Below, piece by piece: positions 7,770-16,114 of a stretch of DNA of 62,103 nucleotides (position 1 is the stretch's first letter; each line of letters begins with the position of its first letter). A model generated the notes under the pieces. That model had not been told where the DNA came from. It was given only the letters and a program-made list of their open reading frames with translations, and made no database searches. The position numbers were made by a program, and so were the translations under genes. This stretch comes from Cellulosimicrobium funkei (lineage in GTDB: Bacteria; Actinomycetota; Actinomycetes; Actinomycetales; Cellulomonadaceae), in contig NZ_JNBQ01000019.1 in assembly GCF_001019615.1 (NCBI RefSeq), positions 1 through 62,103 on the forward strand, written 5' to 3'.

Positions 7770-9082
7770 CCGCGACGCCGAGCCGGCCGACGCCCGGGAG
7801 CGCGGACCTCACCGCGGTCGCGGAGGAGTTCGGCACGCCCGTGTACGTGTACGACGGCGACGTGCTCGCCGCGAACTACCGCGCGCTGCGCGAGCGGCTG
7901 CACCCCGCGCTGGGGATCTTCTACTCGCTCAAGGCGAACCCGAACGTCAGCATCTGCGGGCTGCTGCACTCGCTCGGCGCGAACGCCGAGGTGTCGTCGC
8001 TCACCGAGCTGCGCACGGCGCTCGCGGCGGGCGTCGAGCCGCAGGACGTGCTGTTCCTCGGGCCGGGCAAGAGCCGGGACGAGCTCGTGGCGTGCCTCAA
8101 CTCGGGCGTGCGCGCGATCATCGTCGAGTCGCTGCCGGAGCTGGCGCTGGTGGACGAGCTCGCCCGCGCGACCGGGCGGCCCGCGCGCGTCGTGCTGCGC
8201 GTCAACCCGTCGTTCTCCGTCAAGGGCTCCGGGCTCACGATGGGCGGCAAGCCGCGTCAGTTCGGCATCGACGAGCAGCAGCTCCTCGACGCGCCGGACC
8301 TGTGCGCCGGGCTGACGACGGCGCGCGTCGTCGGGGTCCAGGTGTACATGGGCACGCGCATCCTCGACGAGGGCACGATCGTCGAGAACACGACGCGCAT
8401 CTTCGAGCTCGCGGAGCGCCTCGCGGACCGGCTCGGGTTCCCGCTCGAGCTCGTCGACGTCGGCGGGGGACTGGGCGTGGCGTACTTCGAGCGCGAGCGC
8501 GACCTCGACGTCGAGGTCCTCACCGCGGCGCTCAACCCGGTGGTCGAGGCGTTCGTGCAGCGGCACCCCGCGACGGACCTCGTCATGGAGCTCGGCCGCT
8601 ACCTCGTGGCGCTGTGCGGCACGTACGTCGCGCGCGTGCGCTACGTCAAGGAGTCGATGGGCGAGCGGTTCGCCGTCGCCGACGGCGGGACCAACCACCA
8701 CATGGCGGCGGTCGGCATCGGGTCGTTCGTCAAGCGCAACTTCCCGATGCGCAAGGTGGGCCCCGCGTCCGGCGCCGAGGACGTGCCGTGGAACGTCACC
8801 GGCCCGCTGTGCACGCCCAACGACACGATCGGCAAGGCCGTCCCGCTCCCGGCGGACCTCGCGGCCGGCGACCTCGTCGCCGTCGACCGGTCCGGCGCGT
8901 ACGGCGCGACGGCGTCGCCCGTGCACTTCCTCAGCCACGGCTACCCCGCGGAGGTGCTGACGCTCGGCGACGAGTCGTTCCTCGTGCGGCACGCGGACAC
9001 GCCCGACGACCTCCTGTCCCGCCAGGTCTTCCACGACCTCGGCGCGCGCGTCGCCCCGGCCGAGGCCGTCGCCGCCCCCTGA
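7766..9082 (+). CDS. PLP-dependent fold-type III decarboxylase (BtrK/LysA-like)
   Basis: A 438-aa protein of the diaminopimelate/ornithine decarboxylase superfamily. The PLP lysine is Lys56 in F-Y-S-L-K-A-N-P-N. Other sites are the phosphate-binding G-G-G-L-G (233-237), E-L-G-R-Y (275-279), D-G-G-T-N-H-H, the dimer-partner Cys349 in G-P-L-C-T-P-N-D, and S-G-A-Y-G. In true LysA the Cys motif is G-P-x-C-E-S-x-D; here E-S is replaced by T-P, arguing for a different substrate. In butirosin BtrK, a relative decarboxylates glutamyl-ACP to GABA-ACP. The preceding ATP-grasp and following ACP genes fit that model. The start overlaps the previous stop, with GAAGGAGA as ribosome site. Confidence 0.85.
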   Translation: MTATPSRPTPGSADLTAVAEEFGTPVYVYDGDVLAANYRALRERLHPALGIFYSLKANPNVSICGLLHSLGANAEVSSLTELRTALAAGVEPQDVLFLGPGKSRDELVACLNSGVRAIIVESLPELALVDELARATGRPARVVLRVNPSFSVKGSGLTMGGKPRQFGIDEQQLLDAPDLCAGLTTARVVGVQVYMGTRILDEGTIVENTTRIFELAERLADRLGFPLELVDVGGGLGVAYFERERDLDVEVLTAALNPVVEAFVQRHPATDLVMELGRYLVALCGTYVARVRYVKESMGERFAVADGGTNHHMAAVGIGSFVKRNFPMRKVGPASGAEDVPWNVTGPLCTPNDTIGKAVPLPADLAAGDLVAVDRSGAYGATASPVHFLSHGYPAEVLTLGDESFLVRHADTPDDLLSRQVFHDLGARVAPAEAVAAP

Positions 9083-9170
9083 CCCGCCGTCCGGTCCGGC
9101 CGTCATCGACCCCTCAACCTGCCGCCGTCCGTCATCGCGGGCGCCCGACCCACCACCCCGGAGGAACATC

Positions 9171-9461
9171 GTGAGCACCAGCACGAACACCGAGTCCCAG
9201 GAGGCCCTCGGCCGCGAGCGCGTCGTCGGCGCGGTCGTCGAGGCGCTGTCGAGCGTCCTCGGGCGCCCGCTGCCCGACGTCACGGACGCGACCCGTCTGT
9301 TCGACGACCTCGACCTCGACTCCACGAGCGTCCTCGGCCTGCTGATGGCCCTCGAGGACTCGCTCGACATGGAGGTCGACCCGGAGTCGCTCGAGCAGCA
9401 CCACCTCGAGAGCGTGGGCTCGCTGACGGACTTCGTCGTCGAGCACTCGACGCGGAACTGA
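9171..9461 (+). CDS. Acyl carrier protein (second)
   Basis: A 96-aa ACP with the classical site D-L-D-L-D-S-T-S-V-L (phosphopantetheine Ser about residue 46) and acidic helices. It starts with GTG at 9171 behind GGAGGAAC, after an 88-bp gap that is the largest within the cluster, so it may be translated at its own rate. It follows the decarboxylase and is the likely carrier on which the amino acid is loaded and decarboxylated, separate from the fatty-acyl ACP at 5057. Confidence 0.9.
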   Translation: MSTSTNTESQEALGRERVVGAVVEALSSVLGRPLPDVTDATRLFDDLDLDSTSVLGLLMALEDSLDMEVDPESLEQHHLESVGSLTDFVVEHSTRN

Positions 9462-9462
9462 C

Positions 9463-10410
9463 GTGACGCTCGGGGGCGGGAGCAGGGCAGCATCCTGGAC
9501 GACGCCCGACGGCGCCGTCCTGCGGGTGCGGGGCGTCGTGGACGTCCCGGTCGACGACCTCGTCCCCGTCGGGGACGGCACGCGCCGGTCGGTCGCCGAG
9601 GACCTGCGGTACGTGTACGGGGAGGGGCAGCCGACCGACTGGCTGGAGACCGGCCCGGGCCGGGACTACCCGACGATGATCCGTGCGGCACGCTCCGCGC
9701 TCGCGGAGCGGGGCCTGCTCGACGACGTGCGCCTCGTCGTCCTCGTCGTCACGACCCCCGACCTCCAGCACGAGCGCCTGCTCGGCGGGTTCGTCGCCGA
9801 CCTGTTCGACGACCGGCCGTACACGTTCTGCGTGACCGAGCAGGGGCTGGCCGGACCGTTCACCGCGCTGCGGCTCGCGCACGAGGAGCTCGCGCACGGC
9901 GGCCCGCAGGGTGTCGGGCTCGAGGGCGACGCCCTGGTGCTCGTCCTGGAGCAGTGCACGCTGCCCCCGACGGCGACGCGCGTCCCCGCGCGCGACCGCG
10001 TCGTCGCTCTCGTCGTCGGGCACGACGGCGCGGGGCGGCCGGTCGAGGCGCTGTCGGTCGCGCGCGCGCCCCGCGGGCCCCGTCCGGCCGCCGAGGCGCA
10101 CGACGTCGCCCAGGAGCCGGGGCGTGAGGCGTCGCCCGACGCCCGGCGCGTCGTCCTCGGCGTCGACGTCGACCCGGGCGAGGTCCCCGACACCGACGGC
10201 GTCATCGTCCTGCACGCCGACCCGGGTGCGGCGGCGACGGGCGTGTGGGAGGTCCTCGCCGCGTGCGACGACGTCCCGGACGCGCCGGTCGTCCTGCACG
10301 AGCGGTGCCTCGAGCTGGGCTACCGCTGCTCGCTCGTGCTCGGCCCCCGCGCTGTCGCGGCGACCTCCCCGGACGCCGACGACCTGTCCCGAGAGGCGGT
10401 GCTCGCATGA
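9463..10410 (+). CDS. Degenerate thiolase/ketosynthase-like protein
   Basis: A 315-aa protein, GTG start one base after the ACP stop. The N-terminal half reads like a condensing enzyme: A-R-S-A-L-A-E-R-G-L, then L-L-G-G-F-V-A-D-L-F, then F-C-V-T-E-Q-G-L-A-G-P-F-T-A-L-R-L-A followed by A-L-V-L-V-L-E-Q. No Cys sits where the nucleophile should be (about residue 127-135) and no second-half His/Asn motifs are seen. I infer a catalytically dead or repurposed partner, perhaps a chain-length-factor-like subunit for the KAS at 5320. It could equally be an unrelated cluster-specific protein. Confidence 0.55.
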   Translation: MTLGGGSRAASWTTPDGAVLRVRGVVDVPVDDLVPVGDGTRRSVAEDLRYVYGEGQPTDWLETGPGRDYPTMIRAARSALAERGLLDDVRLVVLVVTTPDLQHERLLGGFVADLFDDRPYTFCVTEQGLAGPFTALRLAHEELAHGGPQGVGLEGDALVLVLEQCTLPPTATRVPARDRVVALVVGHDGAGRPVEALSVARAPRGPRPAAEAHDVAQEPGREASPDARRVVLGVDVDPGEVPDTDGVIVLHADPGAAATGVWEVLAACDDVPDAPVVLHERCLELGYRCSLVLGPRAVAATSPDADDLSREAVLA

Positions 10411-11225
10411 GCACGGACGTCGTCGCCCCCGTCGCCGCCGGCGGGGTGCTGCCCGAGGAGGGCGGCGCAGCGGTCCGCGTGGACGGCCTCGCCGACCTCC
10501 GTGCCGTCGCGCGCGAGCTCGGCGCGGTCGCGGCGCTCACCGCGCTCGCACGCCTGCTGCCGGTCGCGGCGCTGCCGGGCGAGTGCGTCCTGCTGCCCGA
10601 CGACGTCCCGCCGTCGGGCGGGTGGGCGCGGGTCGGCGAGGTCGCGTCGGACGTCGGCACGCTGCTCGTGTGGCGGGCACCCTGCGCCGCCGTGGCGCCC
10701 GGACCGGCCGCGCGCGCCGCCGAGGTACCCGGACCTGCCGCACCCGCCGCCGACGCGGGCACCGCGACCAGCGCGGCCGACGCCGCCTGGCGCGTCGGGG
10801 TCGCGTGGGTGCGGACCGGGCTGTGCGAGCGTCTGACCGACCGGGCGGTCGAGCGGCTGCGCGGCCGGACGGTCGGCGGCACGGCGACGGTGAACCTGCC
10901 GCCCGTCCGCCTCGTCCTCGCCGACGCGGCGCTCGCCCACCTCGAGGTGCAGTCGCTCCTGGGCGGGGTCGCGTCGCGGGACGAGGCCCCGGCTGCCGGG
11001 TCGCCGGACCGACGCCCCGTGGTCTCCGGGTCCTCGCTCGCGCGCGTCACGGCGGTCCTCGACCGCTCGTCGCGCGCCGTCCACAACCTGTTCGGCGCGT
11101 CGGGGTACGTCGACGGCGACGCCGCGCGGCTCGCGCGCACGATCGACCTGCTCGGCCACGCGAGCGGGACGCTGCCGGGCCGCGGCTCCGAGACACACCA
11201 CAGCCGGGAGGGGCAGGACGCATGA
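10407..11225 (+). CDS. Truncated acyl-CoA dehydrogenase-like protein
   Basis: A 272-aa protein coupled by ATGA to its neighbours. The C-terminal part (about 135-255: T-D-R-A-V-E-R-L-R-G-R, A-H-L-E-V-Q-S-L-L, V-H-N-L-F-G-A-S-G-Y-V-D-G) resembles the alpha-helical C-domain of acyl-CoA dehydrogenases. The N-terminal helical domain and the usual catalytic Glu segment are missing. An Ala/Pro-rich linker lies at about 95-125. Paired full and partial dehydrogenase subunits form heteromers in some actinobacterial lipid pathways, so this is probably the non-catalytic partner of the next gene. Confidence 0.55.
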   Translation: MSTDVVAPVAAGGVLPEEGGAAVRVDGLADLRAVARELGAVAALTALARLLPVAALPGECVLLPDDVPPSGGWARVGEVASDVGTLLVWRAPCAAVAPGPAARAAEVPGPAAPAADAGTATSAADAAWRVGVAWVRTGLCERLTDRAVERLRGRTVGGTATVNLPPVRLVLADAALAHLEVQSLLGGVASRDEAPAAGSPDRRPVVSGSSLARVTAVLDRSSRAVHNLFGASGYVDGDAARLARTIDLLGHASGTLPGRGSETHHSREGQDA

Positions 11226-12379
11226 CCACGGTCGACCTCGTCGCGCTGCGCGACCACCTGCGGCCCGTCGGCGCGGCGCTCCGCGAGCACGCCCTCGCGA
11301 TCGACGCGGACCCCGCGGCGCTCCAGGTCCTCCTGGACTCCGGCGCCCTGCCGTACCGGCAGCTCGGGGGGTTCCCGCCGGGGTACCTCGACGACCCGCT
11401 GCGTGTGCGGGGCGTACCGGTGCACGTGCGCACGTGCGTGGAGCGCGTCGTCGTCGCCGAGGCGCTCGCCTGGGGCGACGCGTCCGTCGTCGTCGGGGCG
11501 CCCGGACCGTCCATGTCCGGGGTCGTCCTGGACGACCTCGCCGACGACGAGCAGCGCGACCGCTTCTACCGTCGCGTGGCGCAGCCGGGCACCTGGACCT
11601 TCTTCGGCCTCACCGAGCCCGACCGCGGCTCGGACGCCGCGGCGCTGGAGACGGCGGTCGTCGAGGCCGACGGCGCTCCCGTGCTGCGCGGCCACAAGAA
11701 GTACGTGGGCAACGTCGCGCGCGCGAGCCTCGGCGTCGTGTTCGCGAGGCACCGCCCGGGCCCGCTGGGCGTCGGTGTCTACCTCGTCGACACCGACCGG
11801 CCGGGCTTCGACGCCGCGCCGCTCGTGACGACCGGGATGCGCGCGGTGCAGCTCGGCGAGGTGCGGCTGCGCGACGTCCCCCTGCTCGCGCAGGACACGC
11901 TCGGGCGGCACCTGTCGCCGTCGCGCCGCGGCCTCCTCGGGGCGGTGCGCACCTTCAACCGCCTGCGCCCCGTCGTCGCGTCGCTCGCGGTGGGCGTCAC
12001 GCAGGCGGCGCTCGACTACGTGCGCGCCGAGCGGTCGTCGTTCACCGCCGACGAGCGGTGGCGCCTGGAGACGTTCGACGACCGGCTCCACGCCGCGCGC
12101 GCCCTCGTGCTCCAGGCGGCGCGCGCCGCCGACGCGGACGCGGCGGACGGGACGCTGCCCGCGGCGGCCAAGGCCACCGCGCTCGATCTCGCGGAGGAGG
12201 TCACGCACGCGGTGCCCGCGCTGCTCGGCCCCGGCGCGCGGTGGGAGCACCCGTACCTCGACAAGCTGGTCCGCGACGTGCCCGGCCTGGAGATGATGGA
12301 GGGCACGCGGACCGTCCAGCGGCTCACCCTCGCGCAGGGCTGGTTGCAGGGCAGGGCACGGCATGCCGAGCTCGTCTAG
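11222..12379 (+). CDS. Acyl-CoA (or acyl-ACP) dehydrogenase
   Basis: A 385-aa flavoprotein. Typical segments are W-T-F-F-G-L-T-E-P-D-R-G-S-D-A (FAD/substrate contact), G-H-K-K-Y-V-G-N-V-A, and near the C-terminus M-M-E-G-T-R-T-V-Q-R-L, matching the Y-E-G-T motif that carries the catalytic base in many members. It should introduce an alpha,beta double bond, probably into a carrier-bound chain. It overlaps the previous gene by ATGA. Its 3' end overlaps the MATE gene by 17 bp. Confidence 0.85.
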   Translation: MTTVDLVALRDHLRPVGAALREHALAIDADPAALQVLLDSGALPYRQLGGFPPGYLDDPLRVRGVPVHVRTCVERVVVAEALAWGDASVVVGAPGPSMSGVVLDDLADDEQRDRFYRRVAQPGTWTFFGLTEPDRGSDAAALETAVVEADGAPVLRGHKKYVGNVARASLGVVFARHRPGPLGVGVYLVDTDRPGFDAAPLVTTGMRAVQLGEVRLRDVPLLAQDTLGRHLSPSRRGLLGAVRTFNRLRPVVASLAVGVTQAALDYVRAERSSFTADERWRLETFDDRLHAARALVLQAARAADADAADGTLPAAAKATALDLAEEVTHAVPALLGPGARWEHPYLDKLVRDVPGLEMMEGTRTVQRLTLAQGWLQGRARHAELV

Positions 12380-14072
12380 GGAGGCGGACGCGACCCCGGT
12401 CGCGACCGCCTCGCCGCGGCCGGAGGCACTTCCGCCCGTGCCACCGCCACCCACCGCGGAGCCGACGGTCGGGGTCCTGCGCCGCCGCGTCGTGCGACTC
12501 GCCGCCCCGATCTGCGCGGCGCTCGTCGTGGGAGCGCTCGCGCAGCTCGTGATCGCGGCGCTGCTGGGGCACATGGGCGACGACGCGCTCTACGTCCGGT
12601 CGCTCTTCATCCCCGTGACGTTCCTGGTGCTCGCGGTCCAGGAGGGCCTCGACGTCTCGACGCAGGTCGGCTTCGCGCGCCTGCACGGGTCGCGGGCCCG
12701 GGCCACGGAGGACGGCGCAGCGGAGGACGACGGCGCGACCGCTGTGCCGACGTCGGCCACCACGGCGCTGCTGGGGCGGTTCGTGGGTGGCGGTGCGGCG
12801 GTGCTCGGCGGGGTCGCCCTGCTCGTGGTCCTCGCCGCCCCGGCGCTCGCCGACGTGCTGTCCGTGCCTGCGCCGCTCGTCGCGGAGTTCGTCGCGTTCG
12901 CGCGCTGGACCGTGGTCGCGAGCGTGCTGTCCGTCCCGACGGCGGTCGCGGCCGCCGCGCTGCGGGGGTGGGCGCGCACCGGGGCGTCGGCGACCGTGGC
13001 GCTGCTCGTCGCGGGGCTCCAGGTGCTCGTCGTGTGGCTCGTCGGGCTCGTGGGCGGGTTCGGCGCGCTCGCGGTCCCGGTCGCGATCACGGGCTCCACG
13101 CTCGTCGGCGCGGCCGTCGCGTGGGCGCTCCTCGTGCGCGCCCACCTGCTCCCGAGGCCCGGGCACGTCCCGGGCCTGCGACGCCTGCTCGCCCTGCGCC
13201 ACCACCCCGCGCCGCAGCGGCTCGCCGCGGCGTGGCGACGGGCGCTCCGCGCCCTGCCCGCCGGGTCGTGGACGACGCCGACCCCGCCCTCACCCTCCAC
13301 GACGCCGCCCCCGCCCCCACCCTCCACGGCGCCGGCCGCCGAGCCGACGACGTCGGACGTTCCTCCCGGGGGCGCCGTGGTCGAGCGGGTGGACGTGCGC
13401 GGGCTGCTCCTCGGCGTCGGCCTGCCGGTCGGACTGTCCTACCTCCTGCTCACCGTGACGAACCTCGTCATGGTGTGGGTCCTCGGGCCGTCGGGCACGG
13501 ACGTCGTCGCCGGGTTCGGCGGCGCCGCGACGGTCCAGACGCTCGTGATCGTGCCGGCCATCGGGCTCGCCGCGGCGGTGAGCATCGTCATGAACCAGCA
13601 GTGGGGGGCGGGGGAGCTCGGCCTGCTGCCGCGCACGCTGCGCGCGGGCACGGTCGTCGTCGCGGGCGTGTACGTGGTGGTGGGGGCGCTCGTCCTCCTG
13701 ACCGCGCCGGTCGTCGCGGGCCAGCTCTCCGCGGACCCGGACGTCGCCGCGCAGGCGGCGCTCTACCTGCGCGTGGTCGGGCCGTCGTACGCGGGTGTCG
13801 GGCTCGTGCTCTTCCTCCTGACCCTGCTCGAGCAGCTCGGGTACGGGCGCGTCGCCGTGACGCTCAACGTGCTCTACCACGCCGTCTCGCTCGGCGTCGG
13901 CGGCATCCTGGCGCGCGCGGGCGGCGGTCCCACCGCGCTGTACACGACGATCGCCGTGATGAACGTCGTCGGGCTGGTCGTCATGCTCCCCGTCGCGGTG
14001 CGCCTCGTCCGACGGCGGGCCACCGACGTGCCGGCCGAGACGGCTGGTTCGGCCGTGGAGGTCGAGCAGTGA
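12363..14072 (+). CDS. MATE-family efflux transporter
   Basis: A 569-aa membrane protein with about twelve hydrophobic segments in two halves separated by a long Pro/Ser/Thr linker (about residues 300-345, P-P-S-P-S-T-T-P-P-P-P-P-P). The second half contains G-L-P-V-G-L-S-Y-L-L and V-S-I-V-M-N-Q-Q-W-G-A-G, like MatE domains. It probably exports the cluster product using an ion gradient. The start lies inside the dehydrogenase gene. The linker DNA contains two near-copies of CACCCTCCACGRCGCC, suggesting it grew by short duplications. Confidence 0.85.
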   Translation: MPSSSREADATPVATASPRPEALPPVPPPPTAEPTVGVLRRRVVRLAAPICAALVVGALAQLVIAALLGHMGDDALYVRSLFIPVTFLVLAVQEGLDVSTQVGFARLHGSRARATEDGAAEDDGATAVPTSATTALLGRFVGGGAAVLGGVALLVVLAAPALADVLSVPAPLVAEFVAFARWTVVASVLSVPTAVAAAALRGWARTGASATVALLVAGLQVLVVWLVGLVGGFGALAVPVAITGSTLVGAAVAWALLVRAHLLPRPGHVPGLRRLLALRHHPAPQRLAAAWRRALRALPAGSWTTPTPPSPSTTPPPPPPSTAPAAEPTTSDVPPGGAVVERVDVRGLLLGVGLPVGLSYLLLTVTNLVMVWVLGPSGTDVVAGFGGAATVQTLVIVPAIGLAAAVSIVMNQQWGAGELGLLPRTLRAGTVVVAGVYVVVGALVLLTAPVVAGQLSADPDVAAQAALYLRVVGPSYAGVGLVLFLLTLLEQLGYGRVAVTLNVLYHAVSLGVGGILARAGGGPTALYTTIAVMNVVGLVVMLPVAVRLVRRRATDVPAETAGSAVEVEQ

Positions 14073-16114
14073 GCGCGCGGGGGACGACGCCGCCGGTCCA
14101 GAGTGTGCCGATCCGTACCGCCCCGGCCCGCGACGTGCCGGTCCGCGACGTGCCCGTCCGCGGCGTGCCGGGAACGGTCGCGGTCCCGCGGACGGCGGCC
14201 GGTCCGGGCTCGGACGCCTCCGAGCCCGTGCTCAGTGTCGTCGTCATGCACCACCCGGCGCGGGGCGACGTCTCGGACCTGGTCGCGGCGTGCGCGCCGC
14301 TCGACGTGCGGGTCGTCGAGGACCCCGACCCCGACGGCCCGCCCAGCCCGCTGCGCACCGCGAAGCGCGCGTGGGCCGCCGTCGCGCCGGGCGCGACGCA
14401 CCACCTCGTGCTCCAGGACGACGTCACACCGGTCCCGGGGTTCGCCGAGCTCGTCCTGCGCGCCGTGCGCGCCCGGGACCGGCACGCCGTCGCGCTCTAC
14501 TCGAACTGGAACAGCCCGCGCAACGCCTACCTCGTGCGTGCGGCGGCCGCCGCCGGGCAGGCGTGGGCGCCGCTCAGCCACGACGAGTGGGTGCCCACGC
14601 TCGGCCTCGTCCTCCCCGCGGACGGCGCGCTGCGCCTCGCCGCGCACCTCGCGGCCCTGCCCGACGACGAGCGGGACGACGACGAGGCCGTCGTGACGTT
14701 CTGCGCGCGCGAGGGCTACCCCGTCGTCGCGACGCTGCCGCACCTGCTGGAGCACGGCGACGGCCCGAGCCTCGCGGGCAACGACGCGCACGGCGCCCGG
14801 CACGCGACCGTCCCGGCGGGCGACGCCGTCGACGCGGACGCGTGGGACCGCCCGGGCCTCGACCGCGAGCCGTCGCGCTCGCCGGCGACCCTCCGGCCGG
14901 TCGCGGTCACGCTCGAGCGCTCGCGCTGCACGCTGCGCGTGCTCCGTCCGGGCGCCGGCGAACCGCTGGAGCACCCGTTCGGCTGGGGCTGGGACGCGTG
15001 GTCGTGGTGGCTCGGCGTCGACCCGGCGACCGTCGCGCACGACGTGTCTCTGCTCGTCGCGGGCGCGTCCCCGGAGCTCGGCCGCGTCTCGCGCGCCGCG
15101 CTCGGCGAGCTCGGCGCGGCGTGCTGGCTGCTGGGTCACGACGTCGCCCGCACGGACTGGCCTCCGCCCGCCGGCCCCGACGCCTCGGCGCACCGGGCCG
15201 CCGCCGTCCGGACGTGGGTGCTCTCCGGTCTCCTCCCCGCCGACCGCCCGGAGAACCTCGTCGACGAGCTCGTCGCGTTCGGCCTCGACGCGCTGATCGC
15301 GGGCGAGACGTCGACCGCGCCGAACCCGGGGTCGAGGGCGGGTTCGACGCCCGGGCCGCCCACAACCCCGGGCTCGGCACCGGTCGTCGGGGCTGATGGA
15401 GGCGACGGCGCGGCCGGCACCGACCTCGAACGGGCCGCGCTCGCCGCCGCGCGGCTCCTCGGGGAGCGCGACGCCGAGGTCGTGTGCCGGGCGGCGGGCC
15501 CCGCGGTGCCGGTGCGCGTCGTCGTGCACGACTGCCCGGCGTGCGGCGCGCGTGCCGAGGCCGCGGTGCGACGTCTCGGCGCGCAGGTCGACCTCGACGG
15601 TGCCGCCGAGCACCGGGTCGCCGGGCCCGACGACGCCGTGGGCGTCGGTGCGACGCCCTCCGGTCGGTCCGACCGTCCCGCGGCACCTGACGCGCCCGAC
15701 GCACTCGCGGCACCCGACGGGCCGGGTCGCCGTGCCGTCGTCGAGATCCTCGCGTGCGAGCAGGTCGAGTCGCGTGGGCTCCTCGGCGTCGATCCCGGCC
15801 GCCGCTACGTCTCGCGGGGGCTGTGGGCGTCGCGCGGGACGGTTGCCACGCCGCCGCGCGCGACGACGGACGAGCCGCACGGGGCCCCGGCGCACCCGGC
15901 CGACGTTTCGACCCACACCGCGGCGGACCTCCTGGTGGCGCTCGCGGGTGACGGCGTCGCGCACGTGCTCCCGGTCGTGACGCGCGCGGACGGGGACGCG
16001 CCGGGCCGGCCGAGCCCGGCCGCGCTGGGCGTGCAGCACGCGGCGGGACCCGCGCAGCGGTACGCGGACGTCCACGCCGAGGCGCGGCTCGCGCGTGCGG
16101 GGACGCTGCTGTGA
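14069..16114 (+). CDS. Glycosyltransferase-like multidomain protein
   Basis: A 681-aa protein, GTG start overlapping the MATE stop. Residues about 50-250 resemble a GT-A glycosyltransferase: L-S-V-V-V-M-H-H-P, then H-L-V-L-Q-D-D-V-T-P-V-P-G-F (a DxD-like metal site) and Y-S-N-W-N-S-P-R-N. The rest (about 270-681) has two regions I do not recognise, one with a C-P-A-C-G pair (about 490). The N-terminus bears R-D-V-P-V repeats and the central linker (about 417-438) coincides with a dispersed repeat copy. No signal peptide. It may decorate the pathway product, but the function of the C-terminal 400 residues is unknown. Confidence 0.5.
   Translation: MSARGTTPPVQSVPIRTAPARDVPVRDVPVRGVPGTVAVPRTAAGPGSDASEPVLSVVVMHHPARGDVSDLVAACAPLDVRVVEDPDPDGPPSPLRTAKRAWAAVAPGATHHLVLQDDVTPVPGFAELVLRAVRARDRHAVALYSNWNSPRNAYLVRAAAAAGQAWAPLSHDEWVPTLGLVLPADGALRLAAHLAALPDDERDDDEAVVTFCAREGYPVVATLPHLLEHGDGPSLAGNDAHGARHATVPAGDAVDADAWDRPGLDREPSRSPATLRPVAVTLERSRCTLRVLRPGAGEPLEHPFGWGWDAWSWWLGVDPATVAHDVSLLVAGASPELGRVSRAALGELGAACWLLGHDVARTDWPPPAGPDASAHRAAAVRTWVLSGLLPADRPENLVDELVAFGLDALIAGETSTAPNPGSRAGSTPGPPTTPGSAPVVGADGGDGAAGTDLERAALAAARLLGERDAEVVCRAAGPAVPVRVVVHDCPACGARAEAAVRRLGAQVDLDGAAEHRVAGPDDAVGVGATPSGRSDRPAAPDAPDALAAPDGPGRRAVVEILACEQVESRGLLGVDPGRRYVSRGLWASRGTVATPPRATTDEPHGAPAHPADVSTHTAADLLVALAGDGVAHVLPVVTRADGDAPGRPSPAALGVQHAAGPAQRYADVHAEARLARAGTLL
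14129..14173 (+). repeat. Three 15-bp tandem units in the glycosyltransferase-like gene
   Basis: Three in-frame units related to CGCGACGTGCCGGTC encode R-D-V-P-V, R-D-V-P-V and R-G-V-P-G. They lie in the N-terminal extension before the catalytic-looking domain. Unit length is a multiple of three, so copy-number change would not shift the frame. Confidence 0.75.
15319..15382 (+). repeat. Dispersed repeat family 1, copy A (inside a coding sequence)
   Basis: Begins GCCGAACCCGGGGT and ends CCCCGGGCTCGGCACCG, the same boundaries that occur inside the 91-bp copies at 36946 and 40266. This copy is shorter in the middle. It is translated as an N-P-G-S ... T-P-G-S-A-P linker in the glycosyltransferase-like protein. 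Confidence 0.55.

Noticed and set aside
15319-15382. GGTTCGA-like blocks in the repeats considered as tRNA T-loops or attachment sites.
   Set aside because: No cloverleaf can be drawn around them and no integrase gene is present.
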